Origin: Candidatus Competibacter phosphatis
GTDB lineage: Bacteria > Pseudomonadota > Gammaproteobacteria > Competibacterales > Competibacteraceae
NCBI RefSeq assembly: GCF_012939995.1
Contig: NZ_SPMZ01000028.1
Location: 22,399 to 86,398 of the forward strand
DNA length: 64,000 nt
Direction of reading: 5' to 3'
Shown here one piece after another: positions 18,697-26,997 of this stretch; position 1 is the stretch's first letter; the number at the start of each line of letters is the position of its first letter. The notes below the pieces were generated by a model. It made no database searches, had not been told where the DNA came from, and saw only the letters and a program-made list of their open reading frames with translations. A program made the position numbers and the translations under genes.

Positions 18697-19911
18697 TCAT
18701 CCGCAAGGCATCAGCTCCCCGCTCGGACCGAAGCCGAGCAACGGCCGATCCAGACCCACCGCTTCCGTCGCCGCCGCCACGAAGGTTTCCAGCGAAGATC
18801 GATACTGGATGCCTCCCCGATAGTAACGCGCCGCTTCGCCGTCGAGTTGATCCAGGCAGGTGATGGCCAGACCCGCGTTCACGGTCAAGGCCGGATAGGC
18901 GGCCGCGTCGCTCAGATCCTCATGGATGGCGCGTCCCAGCAGATCCAGATCCAGCCAAGCGAACCGCAAGGTACCCTGATGTTCGTTGGGAATGTTCGTC
19001 GTATCGACGATTCCCGGATAAGGCTTTTCGGGTCGCTCGCGCGGCAGCGGGCCGGCGCCATGCCGGGTCAGATAGGCGCGAGTGACGTAGGTCACGTCCA
19101 GTCGCTCCAGACCCAGTTCGTCGGCCAGGGCGAGTACGTTGCGCAGCCCGGTGTTGGAGCGAGTGACGTGGGGGAAGCAACCGCGATCTTGATCGAGCAG
19201 CAGACCCTGGGCGCCTTCGAAAACCAGGGGTCGATCCCGAATCGCCGCCCGTGCCTCGGTCGTGATCGTGACATCCAGAAAGTGCCTCGCGTCCTCGACG
19301 TAGTGTTCCAAGATGGCGTCCGACCGAAACAAATCGGCGTTGGCTTCGAAGGTGTGCGCGACACCCAACCGGGCCAGTCGGGCCGGCGCGTACTCGCGGC
19401 GGATGGCGTCGAGACGGTTGGTCAACATCGATGGATCCGCCAAATCGGCGACGGTCAGCGCGAAACGGCCATCCAGGTTGCGTTCCAGGGTTTCGCCGAA
19501 ACCGATGCCGCAACTGCCGTGCCGATCGGCTCCCCGTTCCCGCTCGACGATTTGGTTGATCATCATGTCGTAGGGGGTGGTCACCGGGCTGGCGGGATCG
19601 ACGTAGACCGTTGGCGTGACGCCTTGGGCCGCCAACAAGTCCAGTTCCTTCAGGAACAGGATGGGATTGGCGACGAAAAAGCGCGATAGATAGGTGGCGG
19701 CGCCGGCCAGCGCGCCGCTGCCGACATGGCTGAATACGTGGCGCCGGCCATCCGGGGCGACCACCGTGTGGCCGGCCTGCGCGCCGCCGTTGAAGCGAAC
19801 CACGATCGCATCGTCACCGATTTCCATCACATGATGAGCGGTCAGTCGACCCTTGCCCTCGTCGCCGAACTGGGCACCGATCACGACCCGAGCGGTTTTG
19901 TTGAGATGCAT
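18697..19911 (-). CDS. Divergent adenylosuccinate synthetase paralogue
   Basis: 404 residues. Canonical enzymes join IMP and aspartate at the cost of GTP. The phosphoryl-transfer core is kept (IGAQFGDEGKGR, catalytic Asp; GGAQAGHTVV, catalytic His; VFEGAQGLLLDQDRG; TRHGAGPLP). The rest is unusual: the aspartate-binding loop between NE and WLD is four residues shorter than I recall for E. coli PurA (HQGTLRFA in place of FGATTGRRRRTG), and the base-recognition TKLD is TCLD. So nucleotide and nucleophile may both differ. GGAGGAG nine bases before the ATG at 19911 decides the start; a GTG at 19929 lies inside that site. It is last in a three-gene minus-strand cassette with a vWA protein and a J-domain pseudokinase. 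Unlikely to be the housekeeping purA. Confidence 0.85.
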   Translation of the reverse strand: MHLNKTARVVIGAQFGDEGKGRLTAHHVMEIGDDAIVVRFNGGAQAGHTVVAPDGRRHVFSHVGSGALAGAATYLSRFFVANPILFLKELDLLAAQGVTPTVYVDPASPVTTPYDMMINQIVERERGADRHGSCGIGFGETLERNLDGRFALTVADLADPSMLTNRLDAIRREYAPARLARLGVAHTFEANADLFRSDAILEHYVEDARHFLDVTITTEARAAIRDRPLVFEGAQGLLLDQDRGCFPHVTRSNTGLRNVLALADELGLERLDVTYVTRAYLTRHGAGPLPRERPEKPYPGIVDTTNIPNEHQGTLRFAWLDLDLLGRAIHEDLSDAAAYPALTVNAGLAITCLDQLDGEAARYYRGGIQYRSSLETFVAAATEAVGLDRPLLGFGPSGELMPCG

Positions 19912-19938
19912 GGCGATGAACTCCTCCACATCCGTTCG

Positions 19939-20856
19939 TCAGAACCGCACCACGCCAGCCGCCGGGCCGGGGGAGGGTGTCAGCCCGCCCACGGCGCGCT
20001 GTACCACCAGGGCGGTCTGCCGCGATGACCAGCTTTTCGCCACCCGATCGCGGTCGCGGCCTTCGTTGACTTCGATCGCCGACACGATGACCTCCGCCAG
20101 CTTGGTGTGATCGGACAGGCCGATCACCCTCTGTCCGAGCAGATCGACCCAGCGGCTCCGTACCCCGTGCGGGTCGCGGCGTGCGTGCGAACCTTCCTCG
20201 ACGATGACGTGGAAAACGTGGTACATGCGGCTGACCATGGTCAGCAATTCGTGGGAGCTGAAATCGCGTTGCGGCCGGTCGCCGATGAAGCGGGCGATGG
20301 CCTTGGCCGGCAAATCGCGCGGCGGCTCTTCGTCGCCGACCGTGAACAGATAGCCTTTCTTGCCGCGCTTCTCGAAACAATCGATCGAGGTATGCAGCGC
20401 CGCGAAGTACCACGGCAGGGTGTAGGACTCGCAGGAATTGCCGCCGCCGCCTTTTTCCAGCCAGATTTTTTCCAACTGGCGGGCGATACGAATGTCGGCC
20501 TCGAATTGCGTCACTTGCAACGGCGCCCGATCGTACAGCACATCGCCGATGCCGGCGCACAGGATGTGGGGATCGGACACCGGTTTACGGGCCAGAATCT
20601 CCTCGACCATGGTGCCCAGCCCCTTGCGGGCCAAGGCGTCGGCGATCATGCCCATCGAGCCGGTCACGTCCAGCCCGACCACGATGGCGGTCGATGCCGG
20701 GTTCAAATCCGAATCCCGCGATTCGCGCATGACCGCTCCCAAGGGGTCGAGAACCTTGTCCATGCCTCGCGAGGCGAACACGGCGTCGGTGGTCTTGTGG
20801 GCAGTCGATTTAGCGTAGCTTGTCCAATCACTTGGATTCCAGCGAGCGGTTCCCAT
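19939..20856 (-). CDS. vWA (von Willebrand A)-domain protein
   Basis: 305 residues, cytosolic. The vWA core starts with AIVVGLDVTGSMGMIADAL, where DxTxS forms the metal-ion site, and continues with HILCAGIGDVLYDRAPLQVT and GYLFTVGDEEPPRDLP. Such domains usually assemble or regulate partner proteins. The N-terminus (TARWNPSDWTSYAKST) and the C-terminus are not recognised. AAGGAG six bases before the ATG supports the start. It lies 18 bases after the J-domain pseudokinase gene and 27 bases before the adenylosuccinate-synthetase-like gene, so all three are very likely co-transcribed. Confidence 0.82.
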   Translation of the reverse strand: MGTARWNPSDWTSYAKSTAHKTTDAVFASRGMDKVLDPLGAVMRESRDSDLNPASTAIVVGLDVTGSMGMIADALARKGLGTMVEEILARKPVSDPHILCAGIGDVLYDRAPLQVTQFEADIRIARQLEKIWLEKGGGGNSCESYTLPWYFAALHTSIDCFEKRGKKGYLFTVGDEEPPRDLPAKAIARFIGDRPQRDFSSHELLTMVSRMYHVFHVIVEEGSHARRDPHGVRSRWVDLLGQRVIGLSDHTKLAEVIVSAIEVNEGRDRDRVAKSWSSRQTALVVQRAVGGLTPSPGPAAGVVRF

Positions 20857-20874
20857 GGCGTTCTCCTTCTCAGG

Positions 20875-21921
20875 TCAGTAGAGGTCTTGACGGGTCAAAT
20901 CCAGCTCGACGAAACGGCGTTCGTCGAAGCTGGCGGGTAATACCTGGCGCTGCCAGGTCTGGTAATCGTCGAGGGCGCAAGCGCCGGCCGGCAGCCGTAG
21001 CCAGTCGATCATCGGCGGCGGCGCGGCCTTTTCGCGCGCCAGCCGCGATCCGGTGATATCGCCCAGCAGTTCCCGGCCCAGCGCCCGGATCGACTCCAGG
21101 TCGATGCGATGATCGCCCCGCCGGTGAGTCATGACGTCGATAGGGGCGTACTGGATGGTGGCGGCCGGCGCGGCGCGCAGCGGTTCTCCTTGCCGGACCG
21201 CATACCACCAACCGCCGAGCAGGGCGCCGCTGTGCGCTGGCGGCGAGATGTAATAGGTTTCGGTCGAAATGGCGTTGTGGACGATGCCGGCATAATCGAG
21301 ATAGCAGGCCAGATTGAGCAGCGAGCTGACGATCCAGGCCACATGACGGGGGTCCAATCGGCCATCGTAGTGGTCGAGCACCTCCCGCAGCGGCAACAGG
21401 TCCGGCGTTTTCCGCACGACCAGTACTTGGCCGGCACCGATTTCGAAACAGCGGATAATCTCGGGCAGGCAGCGCCCGACTTCCGCCGCCATGCGGGCGT
21501 CGGCGCAGGGCAGGCGACCGATGGCGACGAGCGCGTTCGGGAACAGGTCGGCGTGCGCTCGATCCACCAGAGTGGTCACGATGTCGTCGCCGACGAACAC
21601 CCGGCCCAATTCGAATTCGCGTTCCCGGTGGTAGCGAACGCGAAACTCCGTTTCGTCGGTCGCGCGTAACCGCAGCAAACCGGGCGTTTGCCAGATGCCG
21701 TCACGCAGCTTTCCGAGCGCCGCCTCGTACAACCGACCGAGATGTTGAAACACCTCGGTCGCCTCGAGCCGCGAGCACCGATCCGGATGCCAGATCGAAG
21801 CCAGCGCCCGAAATTCCTGGCGGGCAGTCTCCGGGTCGCCGCTGAACAGCCGTTCCGGTTCGGTCGGCGGGATCGCCAGCAGCGTCGCGGCGGACAGGGT
21901 TGGGTTAGTCGTCGTGTTCAT
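20875..21921 (-). CDS. J-domain / pseudokinase fusion protein
   Basis: 348 residues. Residues about 25–70 resemble a DnaJ J-domain with its HPD motif (ASIWHPDRCS), which should stimulate an Hsp70. Residues about 85–310 follow a protein-kinase layout without catalytic residues: hinge-like VLVVRKTPDLLPLREVLD, helix and loop LDYAGIVHNAISTETYYI where HRD is HNA, LGGWWYA in place of the DFG segment, and a helix-F-like DLESIRALGRELLGD. It is therefore predicted to be a pseudokinase scaffold. GGAGG precedes the ATG by eight bases. First gene of the cassette with the vWA and adenylosuccinate-synthetase-like genes, behind an AT-rich promoter. Confidence 0.72.
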   Translation of the reverse strand: MNTTTNPTLSAATLLAIPPTEPERLFSGDPETARQEFRALASIWHPDRCSRLEATEVFQHLGRLYEAALGKLRDGIWQTPGLLRLRATDETEFRVRYHREREFELGRVFVGDDIVTTLVDRAHADLFPNALVAIGRLPCADARMAAEVGRCLPEIIRCFEIGAGQVLVVRKTPDLLPLREVLDHYDGRLDPRHVAWIVSSLLNLACYLDYAGIVHNAISTETYYISPPAHSGALLGGWWYAVRQGEPLRAAPAATIQYAPIDVMTHRRGDHRIDLESIRALGRELLGDITGSRLAREKAAPPPMIDWLRLPAGACALDDYQTWQRQVLPASFDERRFVELDLTRQDLY

Positions 21922-21942
21922 CGCGCACCTCCATGGGCGAAG

Positions 21943-21970
21943 ATATTAACATGATATTTGTATTTTACAA
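21943..21970 (-). promoter_or_regulatory. AT-rich promoter of the J-domain/vWA/AdSS-like cassette
   Basis: On the minus strand TTGTAA, 16 bases, then TAATAT, ending 22 bases before the start codon. The surrounding 55 bases are about 80% A+T against roughly 38% for the window, a composition typical of promoters of silenced or acquired genes in G+C-rich hosts. Hexamers are imperfect. Confidence 0.45.
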
Positions 21971-22033
21971 TTATCATTTAATTAATTTCCAAAACGACAT
22001 CGCATCCAACATGACCGAGAACGAATCAGTCGC

Positions 22034-23119
22034 TCAGGGCGTTTCGTGCCCAAAAATTTCCAGGGCCGATTCGATCAACCCTCGCACGGCGGAATTTGCC
22101 ATGGTTTTGGTTTCCAAACCGCTGTCGTCCGACGCCGCTTTGGCCAGGGTGGCGGTGCTGTCCCGGACGATGCTGCCCTGATAAGTCGCCGCGCAGTTGT
22201 AGTACGGACAACTGCCGAAATACTCATAGTGGGTGGTGATGGTCACCGTTTGGCTGGAGAAATCGCCTTGATAACCAAAGTAAGTCTCGCCCCGACAGTT
22301 CGCCGATGACGTTTGCGTCAACCGTTCGGACTGGAGGGAAAACAGGCCCTGCGCATCCACCGTGCCGGATACCGCCAGGGTCCCGCCCGAATTTTCCGTG
22401 CCACTCAACTGGGAGCCGGTTTGGTTCAGTTTCAACTCGCTATTGACCTGCTGGTTAACCGCGAACGGGCAACTGTTGCTGCTCTGCGAGGCTTGGGATT
22501 GGTAGGTACCGCTGAAGTCGTCGGTGGGCGGATCGCCGGCCGTACTGATCCGGGTGATGGCAAAGCCCTGGGCTTCCGTGCGCCATTCCAGCCGGATGTC
22601 GTAAGTCTTGCCCTCGGCGGTAACGTTTTGCAACAGGAACGATCCGCTATTGAACGTCGCGGAGGCGCCGCTCAGGCTGACGCTCGCCGGGTCGGCAATA
22701 TAGGCGTTGGGGAAGCGGGTGACGTTGAAATCGACCGCTGCGTCCTTGAGCGCGCCTTCCCGGTCAATCGCCCGGATCAGGATGGCGTGCGAGCCGGCGA
22801 GCAGGCTCGAATAGTTGAACGCCATCGAAAATCCGGCGTTGGCGGCATTGGGATAGTTCGGATAGGCGTCGCCCACATCGGAACGCCGACCGCCGGTGGG
22901 GATGGGCGTGAGGAGCGCGCCATCCACGTACAGTTCGACCCGGTCGATGCCCGCCGAGCCGACGACCCAACCGCGAATATTGGCCACGCCGGAATAGGTG
23001 TCGCCAGCGGACGGCTCCTCGACCGTCAGCACAATATCACCAGCCCAGACGCTCGAAAGGGACGCCACGCTCGAACCGAACAGCAGCGCGGACAGCAAGC
23101 TCTTGCAAATCGGATTCAC
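22034..23119 (-). CDS. Secreted protein with bacterial Ig-like domain
   Basis: 361 residues with a GTG start preceded by GGAGG (eight-base gap). Signal peptide up to about residue 26 (SLLSALLFGSSVASLSSVWA). Residues about 30–130 form a bacterial Ig-like module (VEEPSAGDTYSGVANIRGW, VDRVELYVDG-like strand, HAILIRAIDREGA). The remainder is Ser/Thr/Gly-rich beta text with NxS sites and two Cys pairs (NSCPF, SCPYYNC); no enzyme motif. Such proteins are exported and often cell-surface adhesive. It is divergent from the PaaI gene. Confidence 0.65.
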   Translation of the reverse strand: MNPICKSLLSALLFGSSVASLSSVWAGDIVLTVEEPSAGDTYSGVANIRGWVVGSAGIDRVELYVDGALLTPIPTGGRRSDVGDAYPNYPNAANAGFSMAFNYSSLLAGSHAILIRAIDREGALKDAAVDFNVTRFPNAYIADPASVSLSGASATFNSGSFLLQNVTAEGKTYDIRLEWRTEAQGFAITRISTAGDPPTDDFSGTYQSQASQSSNSCPFAVNQQVNSELKLNQTGSQLSGTENSGGTLAVSGTVDAQGLFSLQSERLTQTSSANCRGETYFGYQGDFSSQTVTITTHYEYFGSCPYYNCAATYQGSIVRDSTATLAKAASDDSGLETKTMANSAVRGLIESALEIFGHETP

Positions 23120-23201
23120 GGCAAACCTCCAGGCAAACGCAATCGATCAGGCCGTCGATTCTAAATCCCCAAGGCGCGCGAGGCTCTACATCTTTTTTTT
23201 T

Positions 23202-23231
23202 GTTACACTTTATGCTTGCACACAGTCTAAT
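23202..23231 (+). promoter_or_regulatory. Sigma-70 promoter of the PaaI thioesterase gene
   Basis: GTTACA, 18 bases, TCTAAT, ending 18 bases before the ATG. The stretch TTACACTTTATGCTT is identical to the core of the E. coli lac promoter as I recall it, which supports a real promoter by resemblance. A T9 run lies just upstream. Confidence 0.55.
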
Positions 23232-23249
23232 CATGAGCGAGACCAGCCG

Positions 23250-23741
23250 ATGAATCAGAATCAACAAGCCTTTCAGGACTTCTATCCCGACGAACTCAGC
23301 CATTGCTACGGTTGCGGCCGGCTGAACGAACAGGGATTGCAACTCAAAAGCTACTGGGACGGCGAGGAAACCGTGGCCCACTTGGAACCGCGACCCCATT
23401 ACATCGCGATCCCCGGTTACGTGTACGGCGGCTTGATCGCTTCGCTGATCGATTGCCACGGCACCGGCACGGCTTCGGCGGCGGCCTATCGCGCGGCCGG
23501 ACGCGAACTGGGCAGCGAACCCCCGTTTCGCTTCGTGACCGCATCGCTGCAGGTGGACTACCTGCGGCCGACTCCGCTGGGGGTATCGCTCGAAATTCGC
23601 GGCCGGATCGAAGAAATCAAAGGTCGCAAGGTGGTGGTGAGCGCGACGGTGACGGCGGCGGGCGAGGTCTGCGCGCGCGGTCGGGTCGTGGCGGTGCAGA
23701 TGCCGGAAAACATGTTGCCGCCAGCCGGCGGGGCAGGTTGA
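23250..23741 (+). CDS. PaaI-family hotdog thioesterase
   Basis: 163 residues with the single hotdog fold: YCGCGRLNEQGLQL-like opening (CYGCG), AIPGYVYGGLIASLIDCHGT giving the GG-x8-D pattern of PaaI thioesterases, then VTASLQVDYLRPTPLG and GRKVVVSATVT. These hydrolyse acyl- or aryl-CoA. The N-terminal CYGCG motif is frequent in this subgroup. Start chosen at the ATG after the promoter at 23202; the longer frame from 22998 lies inside the divergent gene. It converges with the PilZ gene, 13 bases between stops. Confidence 0.88.
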   Translation: MNQNQQAFQDFYPDELSHCYGCGRLNEQGLQLKSYWDGEETVAHLEPRPHYIAIPGYVYGGLIASLIDCHGTGTASAAAYRAAGRELGSEPPFRFVTASLQVDYLRPTPLGVSLEIRGRIEEIKGRKVVVSATVTAAGEVCARGRVVAVQMPENMLPPAGGAG

Positions 23742-23754
23742 CCGCCCGCGCGGG

Positions 23755-24162
23755 TTAACCTGGAAAATCCCGCGCGAATCTGGCCACCCACTCCATCGCT
23801 GCTTCCTCGCCCGAAAGCTGCCGTCCTTCCCGTTCCAGGATCTGCCTCTGGTAGTGATTGATGTGGCAAATTTGCTCGATCATGCGAACCGCGAATTCGG
23901 TGTTCTCGTCGGCAAAGCGCACGCCCACCTCGAAATGACGGTTGGTCTTGCGACACCAGACAATGGTGCCGGTGACGGTGAACTCCGGTTCCCGGATCGG
24001 AATCGCGATGTGGATCACGCAACCCCGTTCGATGGAGGTGTCGGCGCGAAAACACAATCCACCCCGACTGATATTCCGTAGCCGGTTTTTCCAGCAGCTT
24101 CCGACATGGGCGACGCTGTACGTGATGGGAATGTCCGAGGGGTGGCGAATGAATTGTCGCAT
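23755..24162 (-). CDS. PilZ-domain protein (c-di-GMP binding)
   Basis: 135 residues. The c-di-GMP signature is complete: RxxxR at the N-terminus (RQFIR, residues 2–6) and NxSxxG (RNISRGGLCF), followed by the PilZ beta-barrel (VTGTIVWCRKTNRHFEVGVR). A stand-alone PilZ protein probably acts as an adaptor for motility or exopolysaccharide control. ATG at 24162 is chosen so the RxxxR motif lies at the very N-terminus as usual; the frame could start at 24198. Confidence 0.9.
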   Translation of the reverse strand: MRQFIRHPSDIPITYSVAHVGSCWKNRLRNISRGGLCFRADTSIERGCVIHIAIPIREPEFTVTGTIVWCRKTNRHFEVGVRFADENTEFAVRMIEQICHINHYQRQILEREGRQLSGEEAAMEWVARFARDFPG

Positions 24163-24374
24163 CGGCCGCACTCCACGCCGCGAGGTTGAGTGGCCCACTC
24201 ATCCGCGCCGGCGGCGGGCGAGTGCTTTGATAGTTCAATTATAGACACCAGCATTTGCACCGTATCCGCCATCCATCCTCGTGTACCCGATGGCGGTCCA
24301 AGGGCGTCGCGGTTCGATTTGCCCGCCCGAGGGAACCCGAACTCCGTCATGACCGACAAGGCGGACAGGAGCGG

Positions 24375-24659
24375 CTACCGTTCGGTATCCGGCGGTTGGA
24401 CTTCCTGGTTCTGCCCATCGGCTGGCGGCGAAATCTCTTGTCCCATGGTAACAATGTGCGGATCCGCGGCGGGGATTCCAGCCTGCCCGGTAAACGGGCG
24501 GTTGATGTTCAGGCTCATGTCGCCGCCGCGCGAGCTGGCCGGACACGGGTCGGCCTGGTAGCTGATTCGGCCGCTGGGATCGACGCACTTGTTGGCCGCC
24601 AGCACCGGCGTCGCGAGCAGGCTCAGCATGATCAATCCAGATCCAGTGGGACATTTCAT
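24375..24659 (-). CDS. DUF4124 exported small protein
   Basis: 94 residues: signal peptide MKCPTGSGLIMLSLLATPVL ending in AA, then the DUF4124 pattern NKCVDPSGRISYQADPCPAS (two Cys expected to form a disulphide). The rest is Pro/Gln-rich and looks disordered. Periplasmic, function unknown. It stands alone between the PilZ gene and the ABC exporter operon. Confidence 0.82.
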   Translation of the reverse strand: MKCPTGSGLIMLSLLATPVLAANKCVDPSGRISYQADPCPASSRGGDMSLNINRPFTGQAGIPAADPHIVTMGQEISPPADGQNQEVQPPDTER

Positions 24660-24753
24660 GGCGTTCTCCGGTTTCGAAATGGCTCCGAGCGGACGATTCT
24701 AACCCGATCAAGCAGTTGTGGACGGAGTTTCGACCAGCCGCGATGATGGTCGT

Positions 24754-25863
24754 TTAATACATCCGATGACGAAACAGCCAGCCGGCCAGGATCAGGCTGA
24801 CCAGGCCGATGAGCGCCATAGGCCAGTATTGATCCATCAGCAAGGCGTAAGAGTCGCCTTGCAGGAATACCCCGCGCAGCACGATGAGAAAATAGCGTAG
24901 AGGATTGATGTAGGTCAGCCACTGCACCGCTTCCGGCATGTTGGCGATGGGGGTGGCAAAGCCGGACAGGATTATCGCCGGCACCATGAACAGAAAGGCG
25001 CCGAGCAAGCCCTGCTGCTGGGTCACCGCCAGCGACGAGATCATCAGACCGACCCCCACCGCCGACAGCAGGAACAACGCCATCCCCAAGTACAGCGCGC
25101 CGACCGAACCGCGCAGCGGGATACCGAAACCATGGACCGCGATGGCCACGATCAGACTGCCTTGCAGCAAGCCGATCAACAAACCGGGAATGGACTTGCC
25201 GATCAGAATTTCCACCGGTCGCAGCGGCGTCACCAGCAACTGATCGAAGGTGCCGGCCTCGCGTTCTCGCGCCACCGACAGGGCGGTCACGATCAGGGTC
25301 ACCACCAGGGTCAGCAGGCCGACGATGCCCGGCACCACGAACCAACGTGATTCCAGGTTGGCGTTGTACCAGGGGCGGATTTCGAGATGCGCCGGTGGCC
25401 CGGATCGACCGTGACGCGCTGCCCAGGTATCGTTGAAGTCGGTGACGATGCCGCGCGTGTAGTTCAGCGCCAGCATGGCGGTGTTGGAATTGCGCCCATC
25501 CAGGATCACCTGCACCGAACCGCTGCCGCCGCTCAGGATTTCCTGGCTGAAACGAGGATCGATGCGCAGAACCAGCAGCGCCTGGCGGTCATCGATCAGG
25601 GGCGCGACTTGGGCATCGTGATCGATCCGCGCCACCACCTCGAAGTTGCGCGAGCCCTCGAAGCGCGCGATCAGCTCCCGGGCGGCGGCGCCCTGGTCCT
25701 GGTCGTAAATGGCGATGGAAGCGTTTTGCAGGTCGAAGGTGGCGGCGAAGCCGAACACCAGCAATTGAGCGATGGGCGGGCCGATCAGCACGAAGCGGCT
25801 GCGCTTATCCCTGAGCAGGGCCAGCAACTCCTTCAAGGCCAGGGCGAGGATGTGTTGCAGCAT
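24754..25863 (-). CDS. ABC-2 type exporter permease (YbhR-like)
   Basis: 369 residues of the ABC-2 permease family: one N-terminal membrane helix (about residues 22–42), a large periplasmic domain (about 45–175) and five C-terminal helices (GIVGLLTLVVTLIVTALSVA onward) with the family's ExE-like coupling segment AREREAGTFDQLLVTPLRP. With the second permease it forms the channel of a YbhFSR-type exporter for drugs or cations. GGAGTAATCC before the ATG overlaps the end of the upstream permease gene region (stop three bases away). Last gene of the four-gene operon. Confidence 0.92.
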   Translation of the reverse strand: MLQHILALALKELLALLRDKRSRFVLIGPPIAQLLVFGFAATFDLQNASIAIYDQDQGAAARELIARFEGSRNFEVVARIDHDAQVAPLIDDRQALLVLRIDPRFSQEILSGGSGSVQVILDGRNSNTAMLALNYTRGIVTDFNDTWAARHGRSGPPAHLEIRPWYNANLESRWFVVPGIVGLLTLVVTLIVTALSVAREREAGTFDQLLVTPLRPVEILIGKSIPGLLIGLLQGSLIVAIAVHGFGIPLRGSVGALYLGMALFLLSAVGVGLMISSLAVTQQQGLLGAFLFMVPAIILSGFATPIANMPEAVQWLTYINPLRYFLIVLRGVFLQGDSYALLMDQYWPMALIGLVSLILAGWLFRHRMY

Positions 25864-25866
25864 GGA

Positions 25867-26997
25867 TTACTCCAGGCGCTTGCGAGCCTTGCGACCCAGC
25901 ACCGCGAAGAAGATCAGCATCATCAGCAGCAGGGCGGCGGCGTTGCCCAGCACCACCGGCCAGACATCGCCGGCCAAAAACAGGGTTTGCAAAATGGCGA
26001 CGAAATAGCGCGCCGGCACCACATGGGTGATGAACTGAATCGGCGCCGGCATCGAGCCGATGTCGAAAATGAAGCCCGACAGAATGAAGGCCGGGAGGAA
26101 GGTGACGAGGATCGCGATCTGCCCGGCCACGAACTGGTTGCGGGCCACGGTGGAAATCAGCAGTCCCATGCCCAGCGCGACCAGCATGAACAGCGTCGAG
26201 GTTGCCAGCAATAGCCAGAACGAGCCGGCCAGAGGTACCCCGAACTGCCAGCGGGCCATGGCCACGCTCAGCAGCATGCCGCCCATGCCCAGCACGAAGT
26301 AGGGCAGCAGCTTGCCGAGCAGCAATTCGCCGATGCGGATCGGGGTGACCATCAGTGCTTCCATGGTGCCCCGCTCCCATTCCCGCGCCACCACCAGCGC
26401 GGTCAGCAAAGCGCCAATCAGGGTCATGATCACCGCCACCAGGCCGGGAACCAGAAAGTTGCGGCTGCGCAGGGCCGGATTGAACCAGACCCGTTGTTCC
26501 ACCGCCGCCGGCAGGGTCAGCTCCTGACCGTGGCTGCTCGCGTAGGCTTGCAGCCAGCTTTGCCAGGCTCCTTGGATGTAGCCCGAGGCGATGCGCGCCT
26601 GGTTGGCATCGACGCCGTTCAGAATCACCCCGACCGGTGCGTCGCCGGCGGCCAGCAGGCGGCGGCTGAAATCGCCGCGTAACCAGACGATGCCGTCCAC
26701 TTGCCGCTCCCGCAGGGCCTGCTCGGCGTCCTGGATGCTGTCGAAGCGGCGCGGACTGAAGTATTCGGATTGCTGGAAGGCGGCGGCGAAACTGGCGCTG
26801 TTGGCGTCCGGGCGTTCGATAACCATCGCCAATGGAATGTGCTGGGCATCCAACGAGACGCCATAGCCGAACAACAGCAGCAGCACCACCGGCATGACGA
26901 AGGCAATGGCGATACTGGACGGGTCGCGAAGGATTTGCAGACTTTCCTTGCGCACCATCCCACGCAGACGCATCAGGGCGCCACCTCGTGCGTTCAT
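25867..26997 (-). CDS. ABC-2 type exporter permease (YbhS-like)
   Basis: 376 residues with the same layout as its neighbour: N-terminal helix SIAIAFVMPVVLLLLFGYGV, periplasmic domain, and C-terminal helices beginning FLVPGLVAVIMTLIGALLTA, plus the coupling segment VAREWERGTMEALMVTPIRI. Its ATG overlaps the stop of the ATPase gene (ATGA), so the two are translationally coupled. Expected heterodimer partner of the other permease. Confidence 0.92.
   Translation of the reverse strand: MNARGGALMRLRGMVRKESLQILRDPSSIAIAFVMPVVLLLLFGYGVSLDAQHIPLAMVIERPDANSASFAAAFQQSEYFSPRRFDSIQDAEQALRERQVDGIVWLRGDFSRRLLAAGDAPVGVILNGVDANQARIASGYIQGAWQSWLQAYASSHGQELTLPAAVEQRVWFNPALRSRNFLVPGLVAVIMTLIGALLTALVVAREWERGTMEALMVTPIRIGELLLGKLLPYFVLGMGGMLLSVAMARWQFGVPLAGSFWLLLATSTLFMLVALGMGLLISTVARNQFVAGQIAILVTFLPAFILSGFIFDIGSMPAPIQFITHVVPARYFVAILQTLFLAGDVWPVVLGNAAALLLMMLIFFAVLGRKARKRLE

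Noticed and set aside
23192..23250. Cloning-vector contamination suggested by the lac-like promoter
   Set aside because: The match is limited to about 15 bases, and flanks are ordinary host-like genes.
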